Under the pieces are notes generated by a model, which saw only the letters and a program-made list of their open reading frames with translations, made no database searches and was not told the DNA's origin. A stretch of 64,000 nucleotides of DNA, from NCBI GenBank assembly GCA_021325295.1, contig JAJPHM010000023.1:16806-80805 (forward strand). The letters run 5' to 3'. Positions 33,673 to 40,756 of the stretch are shown in pieces. Every line of letters starts with the position of its first letter. Within the stretch, counting starts at the first letter, position 1. Origin of the DNA: Nitrososphaeraceae archaeon. GTDB taxonomy: Archaea > Thermoproteota > Nitrososphaeria > Nitrososphaerales > Nitrososphaeraceae. Position numbers and translations under genes: made by a program.

Positions 33673-34582
33673 CCAATGTCACTATCAAATCCGTGATAAA
33701 CCCGATGCACATGCCGACAAATATTCCTGTCATGATTACAGCATTTGTAGTCTGCCTTCTCCCAGAGTTGTACATGAGCATCGAGACATAGATCAGTGCC
33801 CCGCCTGCAATTGACAGAAACAGTATATACGCTATAGTCGAGATCCACAGGCTTCCGACTATGGTTCCCACAAATGTAGGGCCACCACCAACAAGGCCTG
33901 CCATGACAAGGAAACGGACATTTGGCTTTTTCACAAGCGATGTCAGAGGACCTGCAATGCCAAAGCCTTCGGTGGCATTGTGAGACCCAAAGCCCACTAT
34001 CAGCACAATAGCCAGACCTATTGCGCCTGTAGCATATGACTGACCTATCGCCAAGCCTTCGCTAAAGTTGTGCGCTCCTATGCCTATTGCAATCATCATT
34101 GCCAGCTTGTAGGCAATCCTTGTCTGGATCAGCTGCTGTTGTTGTTGAAGCTGAGAACTGGAATTCGAAGAGCCCGGATTGCTGACCTGGCCGGGCTTGA
34201 CAGAATCCAGATTGATGCTGGGATTGTTTTTCTTGGGAATGTTTTCTGCAAATGATGGCATTATGGGCTTGGGCATGTATCTTGACTCGTACCACACCAG
34301 ACCAAGAAGGCTTATGGCAAGCCCTCCGAACATGGCGGCATAATCGAAAATGGCGTCATTGACAGAGGATTTGCCGGCAAGGGCATTGGTCGCAGCATCT
34401 GATGCAGATTCCCATGCGTGGCTGAAAACGTCGATTATGAGGAAAATCAGGATGCCAATTGCAAAAGCATTCAAAAACCCTTTTTTCTTTGCAGATACAT
34501 TCTGGAGAACTGCCAGAGGCAGGCCCAGGAATATGGTAAAGCCGGCAATTGCGCCAAGCAAAACAAGTTGCCAAAAGTCCAT
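33662..34582 (-). CDS. ZIP-family divalent metal transporter
   Basis: A 306-residue membrane protein with about eight helices. The metal-path motifs are HNFSEGLAIGQS in helix 4 and GFGSHNATEGFGIAGP in helix 5, the ZIP hallmark. The loop between helices 3 and 4 is long, Ser/Gln-rich (SSNSSSQLQQQQQ) and not His-rich. ZIPs import Zn, Mn or Fe into the cytoplasm. Two adjacent metal-repressor-like operators sit 4-31 bases upstream of its ATG, so expression is probably metal-controlled. Confidence 0.9.
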   Translation of the reverse strand: MDFWQLVLLGAIAGFTIFLGLPLAVLQNVSAKKKGFLNAFAIGILIFLIIDVFSHAWESASDAATNALAGKSSVNDAIFDYAAMFGGLAISLLGLVWYESRYMPKPIMPSFAENIPKKNNPSINLDSVKPGQVSNPGSSNSSSQLQQQQQLIQTRIAYKLAMMIAIGIGAHNFSEGLAIGQSYATGAIGLAIVLIVGFGSHNATEGFGIAGPLTSLVKKPNVRFLVMAGLVGGGPTFVGTIVGSLWISTIAYILFLSIAGGALIYVSMLMYNSGRRQTTNAVIMTGIFVGMCIGFITDLIVTLGGA

Positions 34583-34585
34583 CAG

Positions 34586-34613
34586 TTAGGTTTACCTAAT
34601 TAGGCAAACCTAA
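34586..34613 (-). promoter_or_regulatory. Tandem DtxR/MntR-like operators before the ZIP gene
   Basis: Two abutting 14-base sites, TTAGGTTTACCTAA (34586-34599) and TTAGGCAAACCTAA (34600-34613), share the form TTAGG-N4-CCTAA. This is the core of known DtxR/IdeR/SirR-type operators. They lie between a TATA-like TTTAAATAC (about 34620-34628, minus strand) and the start codon, covering the expected transcription start. Metal-bound repressor would block initiation. The regulator is not in this window. Confidence 0.75.
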
Positions 34614-34823
34614 TAACAGTATTTAAACAATCCTGTCCATTGCTACGATCCGTTAGACATATCGGCTCCTGCAAGCCTATTGTTGTACGACCGTGAATTT
34701 GCAAGAGATAAGATAAATCTTTAACCACTGACTGGGGAATACCCTAACCATAACCTCAGAGTGTAGCACTGTATAGCTAGCTTTATTTGGCACGGCACCA
34801 AGGTATTATTAGGAATTAAACAC

Positions 34824-35018
34824 ATGCAATATCCTGGTTCTGCTCGAAGGGTCATTCACTTCAAGGATAGGGACTCGGAAATGAATGGATTCTATATTCT
34901 TCTTAGAGCAAAGATGCCTATCAGGAGTGCTGGAGAGGACAGGTACTTGATTTCAGAGGAACAATGCAAACTCTTGAGCGATAACAAGATTGAATATGTG
35001 CTGGATAAGAAACTATAA
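34824..35018 (+). CDS. Small hypothetical protein, first of a two-gene unit
   Basis: A 64-residue protein (MQYPGSARRVIHFKDRD, then FYILLRAKMPIRSAGEDRY, LISEEQCKLLSDNKIEYV). Gene-like composition, no membrane segment and no recognised family. It ends three bases before the next gene, so the two are read together. AT-rich sequence precedes the ATG. The shape, with a small basic N-terminus and a partner just downstream, recalls antitoxin-toxin pairs, but nothing else supports that. Confidence 0.5.
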   Translation: MQYPGSARRVIHFKDRDSEMNGFYILLRAKMPIRSAGEDRYLISEEQCKLLSDNKIEYVLDKKL

Positions 35019-35021
35019 CTA

Positions 35022-35366
35022 TTGCGATCTGTCCGCTTTGACATCTACCTTCCAATTTACTACAATGAAAGAGACGCTGCTGGAAATAGGATTGAAGTTG
35101 AGAAAGCCAAGCTTCTAGATACATTTAAGGAGCTTAGAAATCGCTTTGGTGGCATATCCGCTGAAGAACACCGTATAATTGGCAGCTGGCTGGATGACGC
35201 TGGCATAGTTAACGATGATGAAAATACTGTATATCATATTGTTTGTGACTTGACCAGAGAAAATATGCAATGGCTCAGCAACTACCAAGACCTACTAACA
35301 GATAGGTTCAGGCAAAAAGAGATTTTCATGTATTATATTCATGTCTACAGGCTCAAATCGCATTAA
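35022..35366 (+). CDS. Conserved-type hypothetical protein
   Basis: A 114-residue soluble protein from a TTG. The pattern RFDIYLPIYYNERD ... LRNRFGGISAEEH ... TVYHIVCDL ... RFRQKEIFMYYIHVYRL looks like a small alpha/beta family that I have seen without assigned function in bacteria and archaea. There are no catalytic residues I can name. The second gene of the pair with 34824-35018. Confidence 0.55.
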   Translation: MRSVRFDIYLPIYYNERDAAGNRIEVEKAKLLDTFKELRNRFGGISAEEHRIIGSWLDDAGIVNDDENTVYHIVCDLTRENMQWLSNYQDLLTDRFRQKEIFMYYIHVYRLKSH

Positions 35367-35534
35367 TGTTGAAAATCACGAAAAAGATCGACATCCCGCA
35401 GACAGAATACCTGTTCTTCTTCATGCCAAAGCTTTTCCTTTTATCTTTCTTAGATGTAGTAGAATAGATTGTTGTCGATCTTTGATGCCTTGTATTTTAC
35501 AGTTGCCTTTTTCCTTTTAGGATGACAGCGGTTT

Positions 35535-35798
35535 TCAGATTGGATAATATTTGTACCTGGGACGTAATCGCTTGACACCAATCAAATATCGCGCTTCTAG
35601 GTCATGCAATATGTCAAAAAGCGCCGTGTCATTGATTCTTGCAAATCCCTGTTCACCATTGATAATTCCTACAGACCATTGAATCTCTTCAGATTCACAA
35701 AAGCTATGACCTCGAATATACTCAAGAACTCTACGCGCAAGCTCATCTAACTCATTGGCCAAGTTAGAATCTCGGTCGTTTGGTTCCTGATCACTCAT
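35535..35798 (-). CDS. Small winged-helix-like protein
   Basis: An 87-residue acidic protein: a helix LANELDELARRVLEYIRG, then SEEIQWSVGI and TALFDILHDLEARYLIGVKR, ending in the basic RLRPRYKYYP. The helix pattern suggests a winged helix, but this is weak. It follows the HicB/HicA-like pair on the same strand by 48 bases and could be a third gene of that unit. Confidence 0.5.
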   Translation of the reverse strand: MSDQEPNDRDSNLANELDELARRVLEYIRGHSFCESEEIQWSVGIINGEQGFARINDTALFDILHDLEARYLIGVKRLRPRYKYYPI

Positions 35799-35846
35799 TT
35801 TAGATCATTTTTCCAATGGCTTGCGAAACAAATCTATATCTATCTG

Positions 35847-36050
35847 TCAATGCATTGCCATTGAAGTAAATGCTCTTAAATCGATTCCCAGCTCCTTACA
35901 AATTCTATCTTGTACATAATATGATGGAAATGTCTTGGAATCCTCTATGATTAATTTATAGCCGTCAGGGCTAACATAGTATCTGTTCTCGTTTGAAATG
36001 GCCAAAAGATCGTAATTCATTATGCGCAGTACTCTTTCTACTTGCCGCAA
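35847..36050 (-). CDS. HicA-like protein lacking the catalytic histidine
   Basis: A 67-residue protein with the HicA order: helix RQVERVLRIMNYDLLAI, strands RYYVSPDGYKLIIED, then helix YYVQDRICKELGIDLRAF. Where HicA has GSH, this protein reads ENRYYV, so the catalytic His is absent. It lies 67 bases downstream of a HicB-like gene. It may be an inactivated toxin or a divergent relative with a different action. The HicA link rests on fold order and context only. Confidence 0.5.
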   Translation of the reverse strand: MRQVERVLRIMNYDLLAISNENRYYVSPDGYKLIIEDSKTFPSYYVQDRICKELGIDLRAFTSMAMH

Positions 36051-36117
36051 AGTAAGAATCGACTAACTTTTTATCATAGGACAGGATTGGCTATCCTAAA
36101 AAGATTAGTCAACCGGG

Positions 36118-36324
36118 TTACGCGGTGACCTGTACTCTGTCGTCTCTGAATACATCAAGATACCCTGTAATGGCTTTGACCAACTTGCGGTTGAGTTCTG
36201 GTAAAGTTTTTCCATAAACGCCAACTTCAGGTATTTCTTTACAGATAGCAATATAGCCTTCGGGGTAGCGTTTCAGGCTATAGTGATATTTTGTGCCATT
36301 GACCTCTACCTTGCGCACGGCCAT
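36118..36324 (-). CDS. HicB-like antitoxin
   Basis: A 68-residue protein: YHYSLKRYPEGYIAICKEIP, EVGVYGKTLPELNRKL, AITGYLDVF. This is the HicB core (EGY-xA-EIPE-G-T-xE), short and without a DNA-binding tail. An ACTTATTA box lies near 36350 on the minus strand, giving a very short leader. It is followed by the HicA-like gene, the reverse of the usual hicA-hicB order. Confidence 0.65.
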   Translation of the reverse strand: MAVRKVEVNGTKYHYSLKRYPEGYIAICKEIPEVGVYGKTLPELNRKLVKAITGYLDVFRDDRVQVTA

Positions 36325-36626
36325 ACATGTATCCTATCCTGTTGTAGATAATAAGTCTTATTCAAAAGTGTGCCTAACACTTCAATTGCTTATTAATGAC
36401 CTTTCTGGGTTTTTCTATCAGTCGCGCTGCTTGGTTCGCTCATTATTTAAAGTCGATTCTGAACGCTTGACCTGACATCTGCCAATCTCATAATGCCTTT
36501 GCATATCCAGCGTGGTCACCAGTTGCAAGAATGCTTACTCGGCTCAACACTTTCAGTGCGGGCAAGACAAGAAGGCTTATAAAAAAGGAGACTTTCTATA
36601 GGTAGAAAGAAAGATAGGTAGTCAAA

Positions 36627-36899
36627 TTGGCAAATACCACCTTCAGAGTGCAGTCGCATAAATTCAGCCAGGACAATATCCAGACAACCCTTGTATGCTC
36701 AAAGTGCGACGAAGTCTTTTCCAAAGAATTTCCGCTTGACCTTGAAGGCCAGACCATAGAGTTCAAGTGCCCAGTCTGCGGCGCTCTGGGCGAAGCGGAC
36801 CTGCCATACAAGAGCGCAGAAGAAAGAGAAGAATTCGAAGAGGATTTTGAAGAGGTTGAAGAAGAGGAATCCGGAGAAGAATTCGAGGAAGATTTCTAG
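36627..36899 (+). CDS. Zinc-ribbon protein with acidic tail
   Basis: A 90-residue protein with two Cys pairs (CSKCDEVF and CPVCGALG) forming a zinc ribbon, then a Glu/Asp-rich tail from about residue 65. The start is a TTG about 20-25 bases after the expected transcription start of a TATA box (CTTATAAAA, 36574-36582). The acidic tail suggests a nucleic-acid mimic or a protein partner role. Family not named. Confidence 0.65.
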   Translation: MANTTFRVQSHKFSQDNIQTTLVCSKCDEVFSKEFPLDLEGQTIEFKCPVCGALGEADLPYKSAEEREEFEEDFEEVEEEESGEEFEEDF

Positions 36900-36948
36900 C
36901 TCGTGTAATTACCTGCCTCCTCTAGCAAGTTAATGAACTGACGAAATT

Positions 36949-37983
36949 CTAATGGACTTGGGTCAGGTATTCCTTTATCCATCTGTCGGTATAGCGCCTG
37001 TTATTCTGCAAGACAACTATTCTAGAGATTTCGCTTTCGTCCATTATGCTAAAGCCATGCAGTCTGCTGCAGAGTTTGTTTGCAAACTCTCTCACTTCAT
37101 GCATCTCCAGCATATTGTCCTGCTCAAGCCTCTTTGTTGACATGCCGATGTGCATATAGGACTTTAGCTCGATAAAGTGAGGGTTGCCCTGAGCCATCAA
37201 ATCTGCCAGTTCGCCAAAGTCGGGGTTGTCATTGTATTCTCTTATTAGCGTCATCCTCAATACGGTCCTTGTGTCGACGGTGGCAAGAAACCTCAGACTT
37301 GTATGCCATCTTTCCCATGCATCCCTGTGCCTTGGCCGGTTTATCTGGTAAAACATCTTTTTGTTTGAAGCGTTTGTCGACAGATAAATCTGGGTGGGAA
37401 GCGCCTCTTCTGCAGCAAGCCTCTGCAACATTTCCGGCTCCTGTCCATTTGTAACAAGGAATATCGATTTTGTGGCCTTGAGGCCTTTCAGATATTTTAT
37501 GAGCTGCGGCAGTTTCGGATACATTGTAGGCTCGCCGGAGAGCGATATGGCATAGTGAGCAGGGAGAAGCGATTCGTCAAGTTTTCCCTTGTCTGTGCGC
37601 TTGCTGCCATAAAAGCCCATGATCAATTTCCTGCGCTCTTCCATCAGCTGGTGGACTATGGCATCCGGCTCGTCAACAAGCTCTGCCGGCATTTCAAGCG
37701 TGTCATAAAACTCGGTAGGCCGCCAGCAGTAAACACACCTGTTTTCGCAGTTCATGGCGGTGGGTGTCATCTCCATGCACCTGTGGGTAGAGATTCCGTA
37801 GAACTTGTGCTTGTAGCAGTCGCCTTCGTTTGAGAAGGATTTTTTTGTCCAGTGGCAGAGCTCCACTGCAGAGTGGTTGAAGACTCCGTATTTGGCTTTT
37901 TGCAGCCTGGATTTTAGCTGCGGGGTTATCTGGATAAGATTATTTTCAGTGGAATGCGAAACATGTTCACCGGAGCAGCTCAT
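36949..37983 (-). CDS. taw1: tRNA 4-demethylwyosine synthase Taw1
   Basis: A 344-residue radical SAM enzyme that forms the tricyclic base imG-14 at G37 of tRNA-Phe from pyruvate. The Fe-S motif is NCENRCVYCWRP (CxxxCxxC), preceded by GISTHRCMEMTPTAM with the extra Cys used for the second cluster, and followed by HYAISLSGEPTMYPKLP. The length and the SGEP signature are those of archaeal Taw1 (eukaryotic TYW1). Confidence 0.94.
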   Translation of the reverse strand: MSCSGEHVSHSTENNLIQITPQLKSRLQKAKYGVFNHSAVELCHWTKKSFSNEGDCYKHKFYGISTHRCMEMTPTAMNCENRCVYCWRPTEFYDTLEMPAELVDEPDAIVHQLMEERRKLIMGFYGSKRTDKGKLDESLLPAHYAISLSGEPTMYPKLPQLIKYLKGLKATKSIFLVTNGQEPEMLQRLAAEEALPTQIYLSTNASNKKMFYQINRPRHRDAWERWHTSLRFLATVDTRTVLRMTLIREYNDNPDFGELADLMAQGNPHFIELKSYMHIGMSTKRLEQDNMLEMHEVREFANKLCSRLHGFSIMDESEISRIVVLQNNRRYTDRWIKEYLTQVH

Positions 37984-38100
37984 TTTATTTGTTCAACTAG
38001 AACATGCCTGCAGCAGATTTTTTAAGTTTTGCACTCAGCAGGTTTGCGCTATTGCATGGCATGTACATTTTTAGCCACCATCACAGGATACCACACAAGA

Positions 38101-38922
38101 ATGACGGTTGACACTGAAAGGATAATGAAAATCGGTCTGGATCTTGCAGGATGGAAAAAGCTGCCTGCTGACAGCGCGGTCCATGTCAGGGGAAGAGGGA
38201 TAAGGAAGGTGCTGATGGCAATCGATGTCAGCGCAGCAGAGATAGCTTTGGCAAAGAGCCTTGGGTGCGATGCGGTCATTGCACACCACCCGATAGGAGT
38301 GGCTGCCATAAACTTTTACAGAGTTTTTGACAGGCACATCGAGTTTATGATAGAGCACAGCGTCCCCAGAGACATCGCCAAGATGGCCGTCAAGAAACTT
38401 CAGGAAAGAGTTGAGACTAGGAGCCATGCAGACATTTACAGCCAGACGGTAGAATCAGCCAGACTCATGAAGATGCCCCTGGTCAATATCCACCAGCCCT
38501 GCGACGAATACATGAGGCAGGTGATTCTTGAAAGCATTCAATCATCCAAAAAGGTAGAATATGTCACAGATATCGTAAAGTCTGTCGGCAGAATCCCCGA
38601 GTTCAAAAATGCCAAGACAAAGGTAAAGGTTGTCCTGGGAAGCGAAAAGAACAGGGCCGGGCACTGGGCGCTGGTAGTTGCAGCAGGAACCAACGGCGGC
38701 TACCATATCGCAAAGGCGTACTATACACACAAAGTCTCGACTCTCATTTACCTGCATGTCGATTATGGCGATCTGGTCAAGATGCGTGAGGAAAAACTTG
38801 ATGGCAACCTTGTCATACTTGGGCACCTTGCAGGGGACTCGATCGGGATGAACGGCCTTGCAGCAAGGCTTGAGAAGGAAGGAGTCGATACTGTCAGGCT
38901 AGGAATACTGCCGGGAAGATGA
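38101..38922 (+). CDS. Nif3/YbgI-like dinuclear metal protein
   Basis: A 273-residue protein from ATG 38101 (MTVDTERIMKIGLDLAG). A TTG at 38029 would add 24 residues (MHSAGLRYCMACTFL...) that I consider spurious. VLMAIDVSAAEIALAKSLG, VIAHHPIGVAAINFYR and the later GHLAGDSIGMNGLA give the two-part metal site of the Nif3 (DUF34) family, sometimes called GTP cyclohydrolase I type 2. Biochemical role is not settled. It is divergent from taw1 and precedes tRNA-His. Confidence 0.85.
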   Translation: MTVDTERIMKIGLDLAGWKKLPADSAVHVRGRGIRKVLMAIDVSAAEIALAKSLGCDAVIAHHPIGVAAINFYRVFDRHIEFMIEHSVPRDIAKMAVKKLQERVETRSHADIYSQTVESARLMKMPLVNIHQPCDEYMRQVILESIQSSKKVEYVTDIVKSVGRIPEFKNAKTKVKVVLGSEKNRAGHWALVVAAGTNGGYHIAKAYYTHKVSTLIYLHVDYGDLVKMREEKLDGNLVILGHLAGDSIGMNGLAARLEKEGVDTVRLGILPGR

Positions 38923-38950
38923 TGCGCTTGCAGAAGCGGGCCATCTAACA

Positions 38951-38958
38951 ATTATATA
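38951..38958 (+). promoter_or_regulatory. TATA box of tRNA-His
   Basis: ATTATATA, about 30 bases before the G-1 of tRNA-His. The spacing matches archaeal tRNA promoters. Confidence 0.65.
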
Positions 38959-38985
38959 CAGTTGTGCTAAAATCCGTGTCTGCTT

Positions 38986-39089
38986 GGCCTTCGTAGTATA
39001 GCCTGGTTAGTATAGGCGGCTGTGGACGATTTCTCGCAAGGGTTATCGAAAGAGACCGCTTGAGGAGGGTTCAAATCCCTCCGAAGGCC
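38986..39089 (+). tRNA. tRNA-His (GTG) with a 29-base intron and encoded G-1
   Basis: Acceptor stem GCCTTCG pairs with CGAAGGC. An extra 5' G (38986) faces C73 (39089), the His identity element. The anticodon stem GGCGG/CCGCT encloses C-T-GTG-G, then an intron at 39026-39054 and A38. The T arm GAGGG-TTCAAAT-CCCTC is perfect. The intron sits at the canonical 37/38 position, and its ends hold a CGAT/ATCG pair suited to a bulge-helix-bulge (relaxed) splice site. The CCA end is not encoded. Confidence 0.92.
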
Positions 39090-39122
39090 CGTTTCACTTT
39101 AGTCTTAAAAGAAAGATTTAAG

Positions 39123-39209
39123 CGCCGGGGATGGGATTCGAACCCGTGTAGGGCGGCAAACCACAGTGGCTCATCAGGCCACCGCACTTCCGGACTGTGC
39201 GACCCCGGC
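39123..39209 (-). tRNA. Class II tRNA, Ser-like by G73 and long variable arm, anticodon loop reads GAT
   Basis: The acceptor stem is GCCGGGG/CCCCGGC with G73. The D arm is GCAC/GTGC, the anticodon arm GTGGC-CTGATGA-GCCAC, then a variable region of about 18 bases with an internal stem (GTGG/CCGC) and the T loop TTCGAAT. Total is 87 bases. Class II size with G73 points to tRNA-Ser, but the canonical anticodon is GAT (Ile codons), not GGA, TGA, CGA or GCT. One T-stem pair is C-A and no TATA box is seen upstream. It may be a pseudogene, or a tRNA with an unusual decoding or hidden intron. Confidence 0.7.
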
Positions 39210-39388
39210 ACTTTTGTCGGAGGTTTTGTTTTTCCCGACACTTACACTTCTTCACTTCAATTCTTGGATTCAATTGAATTTGTCTGGTCTTGTCTTGTTT
39301 TATTGTTATCGAGATCTCTGCAGGCAGATGGTTATCACTGGATCGTGAAATAACTAACAAAAAGGAAGAAAAAAGGAAAAAAATCCTT

Positions 39389-40210
39389 TTACTTTGGCAG
39401 GAAAGTTAGTCCTCTGTTGTGCCTTGACGTGGTGACAACTACTGCAACTATGGCTATTGCAAGCACAATGGCAGCAACTGCTCCAGCGCCAAACTCTGGC
39501 ACTACATGAATTACGGTACCAACTACCTCAATTGTCTGAGTTCCCTGGTCAAAGTTGATTGATACTGTTCTGTCCGAGGCTGTTGCTGTCTGGTTGACGT
39601 CGCTGGTTGGGACATCGTCGGCAAAGACGACAAAGTCATCGTCTGCTCCTGTGTCTGTCTTGGCATCAAGCACGGTTCTTGGTATCTTTAATTGCAGTGT
39701 TCCGCTAGAGGTAGATGTGATGTATGCCTTGAGTGAGGTGAATGTGGTGTCTGCAGTGATATTGTTGAGTGTTCCGCCAGTTATCATGTACTGAACTGTA
39801 AAGCCCTGGCCGTTGTATGTCTGCCATCCTCCTCCTCCTGGTCCTGTTGTGATATTGTTTGTAAAGCTGAATGTTGTCTGGGCCTTTTGCTGGTTATATG
39901 TGACCACTACGGTATAAGTTCCTGTTGGGCCTAGCTTGCCTCCAATCTTCAAGTTATAGTTGTACGAGCCATCTGCAGCAGGCACAATGGTGTCTGCCCT
40001 GTACAAAGCATTGCTTGGATTAAAGACTTCAATCAATAAAGCCTGGCCAGCCACTGGAGTGACTTTTCCCGAAACTACAATGGTGTCTCCTGATTGGTAG
40101 CTTGTCTTGTCTGTCTGCACGGTCGGGGCAGATGCGGCGTATGCGTTAGAACCTACCACGACGCCTGATGCTATCAGTATTGCTAATAGTGCATATCCTT
40201 TATAGTACAT
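39389..40210 (-). CDS. Secreted PEFG-CTERM protein
   Basis: A 273-residue protein with a signal peptide (MYYKGYALLAILIASG, cleavage after about residue 25). Two beta domains follow: one resembles a bacterial Ig/carboxypeptidase-regulatory fold (SYQSGDTIVVSGKVTPVAG, TYTVVVTYN), the second has DDDFVVFADDVP and FDQGTQTIEVVG. The PEFG tail is at 238-241 with a helix and basic end. A PEFG tail marks archaeosortase-processed surface proteins in thaumarchaea. The body is highly similar to the last 270 residues of the metalloprotease at 24096-28112. Confidence 0.85.
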   Translation of the reverse strand: MYYKGYALLAILIASGVVVGSNAYAASAPTVQTDKTSYQSGDTIVVSGKVTPVAGQALLIEVFNPSNALYRADTIVPAADGSYNYNLKIGGKLGPTGTYTVVVTYNQQKAQTTFSFTNNITTGPGGGGWQTYNGQGFTVQYMITGGTLNNITADTTFTSLKAYITSTSSGTLQLKIPRTVLDAKTDTGADDDFVVFADDVPTSDVNQTATASDRTVSINFDQGTQTIEVVGTVIHVVPEFGAGAVAAIVLAIAIVAVVVTTSRHNRGLTFLPK

Positions 40211-40497
40211 TATCCCTCATGCACACCTACCGTGCTATATTTGCATTACTATTTATCCTTTTGGTGTAGAAATTTGACTGTACAAGCTAATTTTGGATAA
40301 CAGATGAATTCTATTTCTCAAATTCAAAGAAAGAGAATATTCGATTTGATTTGATTTCATTTATTTTTCTCAATCTCAAATCAAGAGAAGTCAAAATACT
40401 TATATGAGATTCTTTACGTATTCTACGAGTTTGGTCTTGGCAGCATTTCTTTACCTATTTTATTCTGTGTCTGAAAGAGAAGAGAGGGGAGCAACTA
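40211..40497. promoter_or_regulatory. Divergent promoter region of the PEFG protein and the rpo operon
   Basis: The region is AT-rich with repeated GATTTGATTTGATTTCATTTATTT-like sequence in short units near 40340-40370. On the plus strand CTTATATG (40399-40406) is a TATA box that would start rpoH transcription near 40430, leaving a leader of about 65-70 bases. On the minus strand an AAATATAG element near 40230-40237 serves the PEFG gene. Confidence 0.5.
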
Positions 40498-40746
40498 GTG
40501 TCTGAGAAAAAAGTGATCAGGATCACAAACCACGTGTACCAGCCAAAGCACGAAATACTTCCCAAAAAGGAGGCAGAAGAAGTCCTCAAAAAATACAACG
40601 CAAAACCCGGCCAGCTTCCATACATCATGATGAGCGACAAGGCAATAGAGGAACTTGATGTACGCCCAGGAGATATCATAAAAATTACACGAAAGAGCCC
40701 TACAGCGGGTGAAAGTGTATATTACCGGTACGTAGTAGAAGGTTGA
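40498..40746 (+). CDS. rpoH: DNA-directed RNA polymerase subunit H (Rpb5 C-terminal part)
   Basis: An 82-residue protein from a GTG: ITNHVYQPKHEILPKKEAEEVL, then QLPYIMMSDKAIEELDVRPGDIIKI and SPTAGESVYYRYVVEG. These are the H/Rpb5 signatures. It leads rpoB by 10 bases in the order rpoH-rpoB-rpoA-L30e. Confidence 0.95.
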   Translation: MSEKKVIRITNHVYQPKHEILPKKEAEEVLKKYNAKPGQLPYIMMSDKAIEELDVRPGDIIKITRKSPTAGESVYYRYVVEG

Positions 40747-40756
40747 GTAGATAGAC

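Noticed and set aside
36596..36899. Minus-strand frame opposite the zinc-ribbon gene
   Set aside because: It is the shadow of a Cys-patterned plus-strand gene that has its own TATA box.
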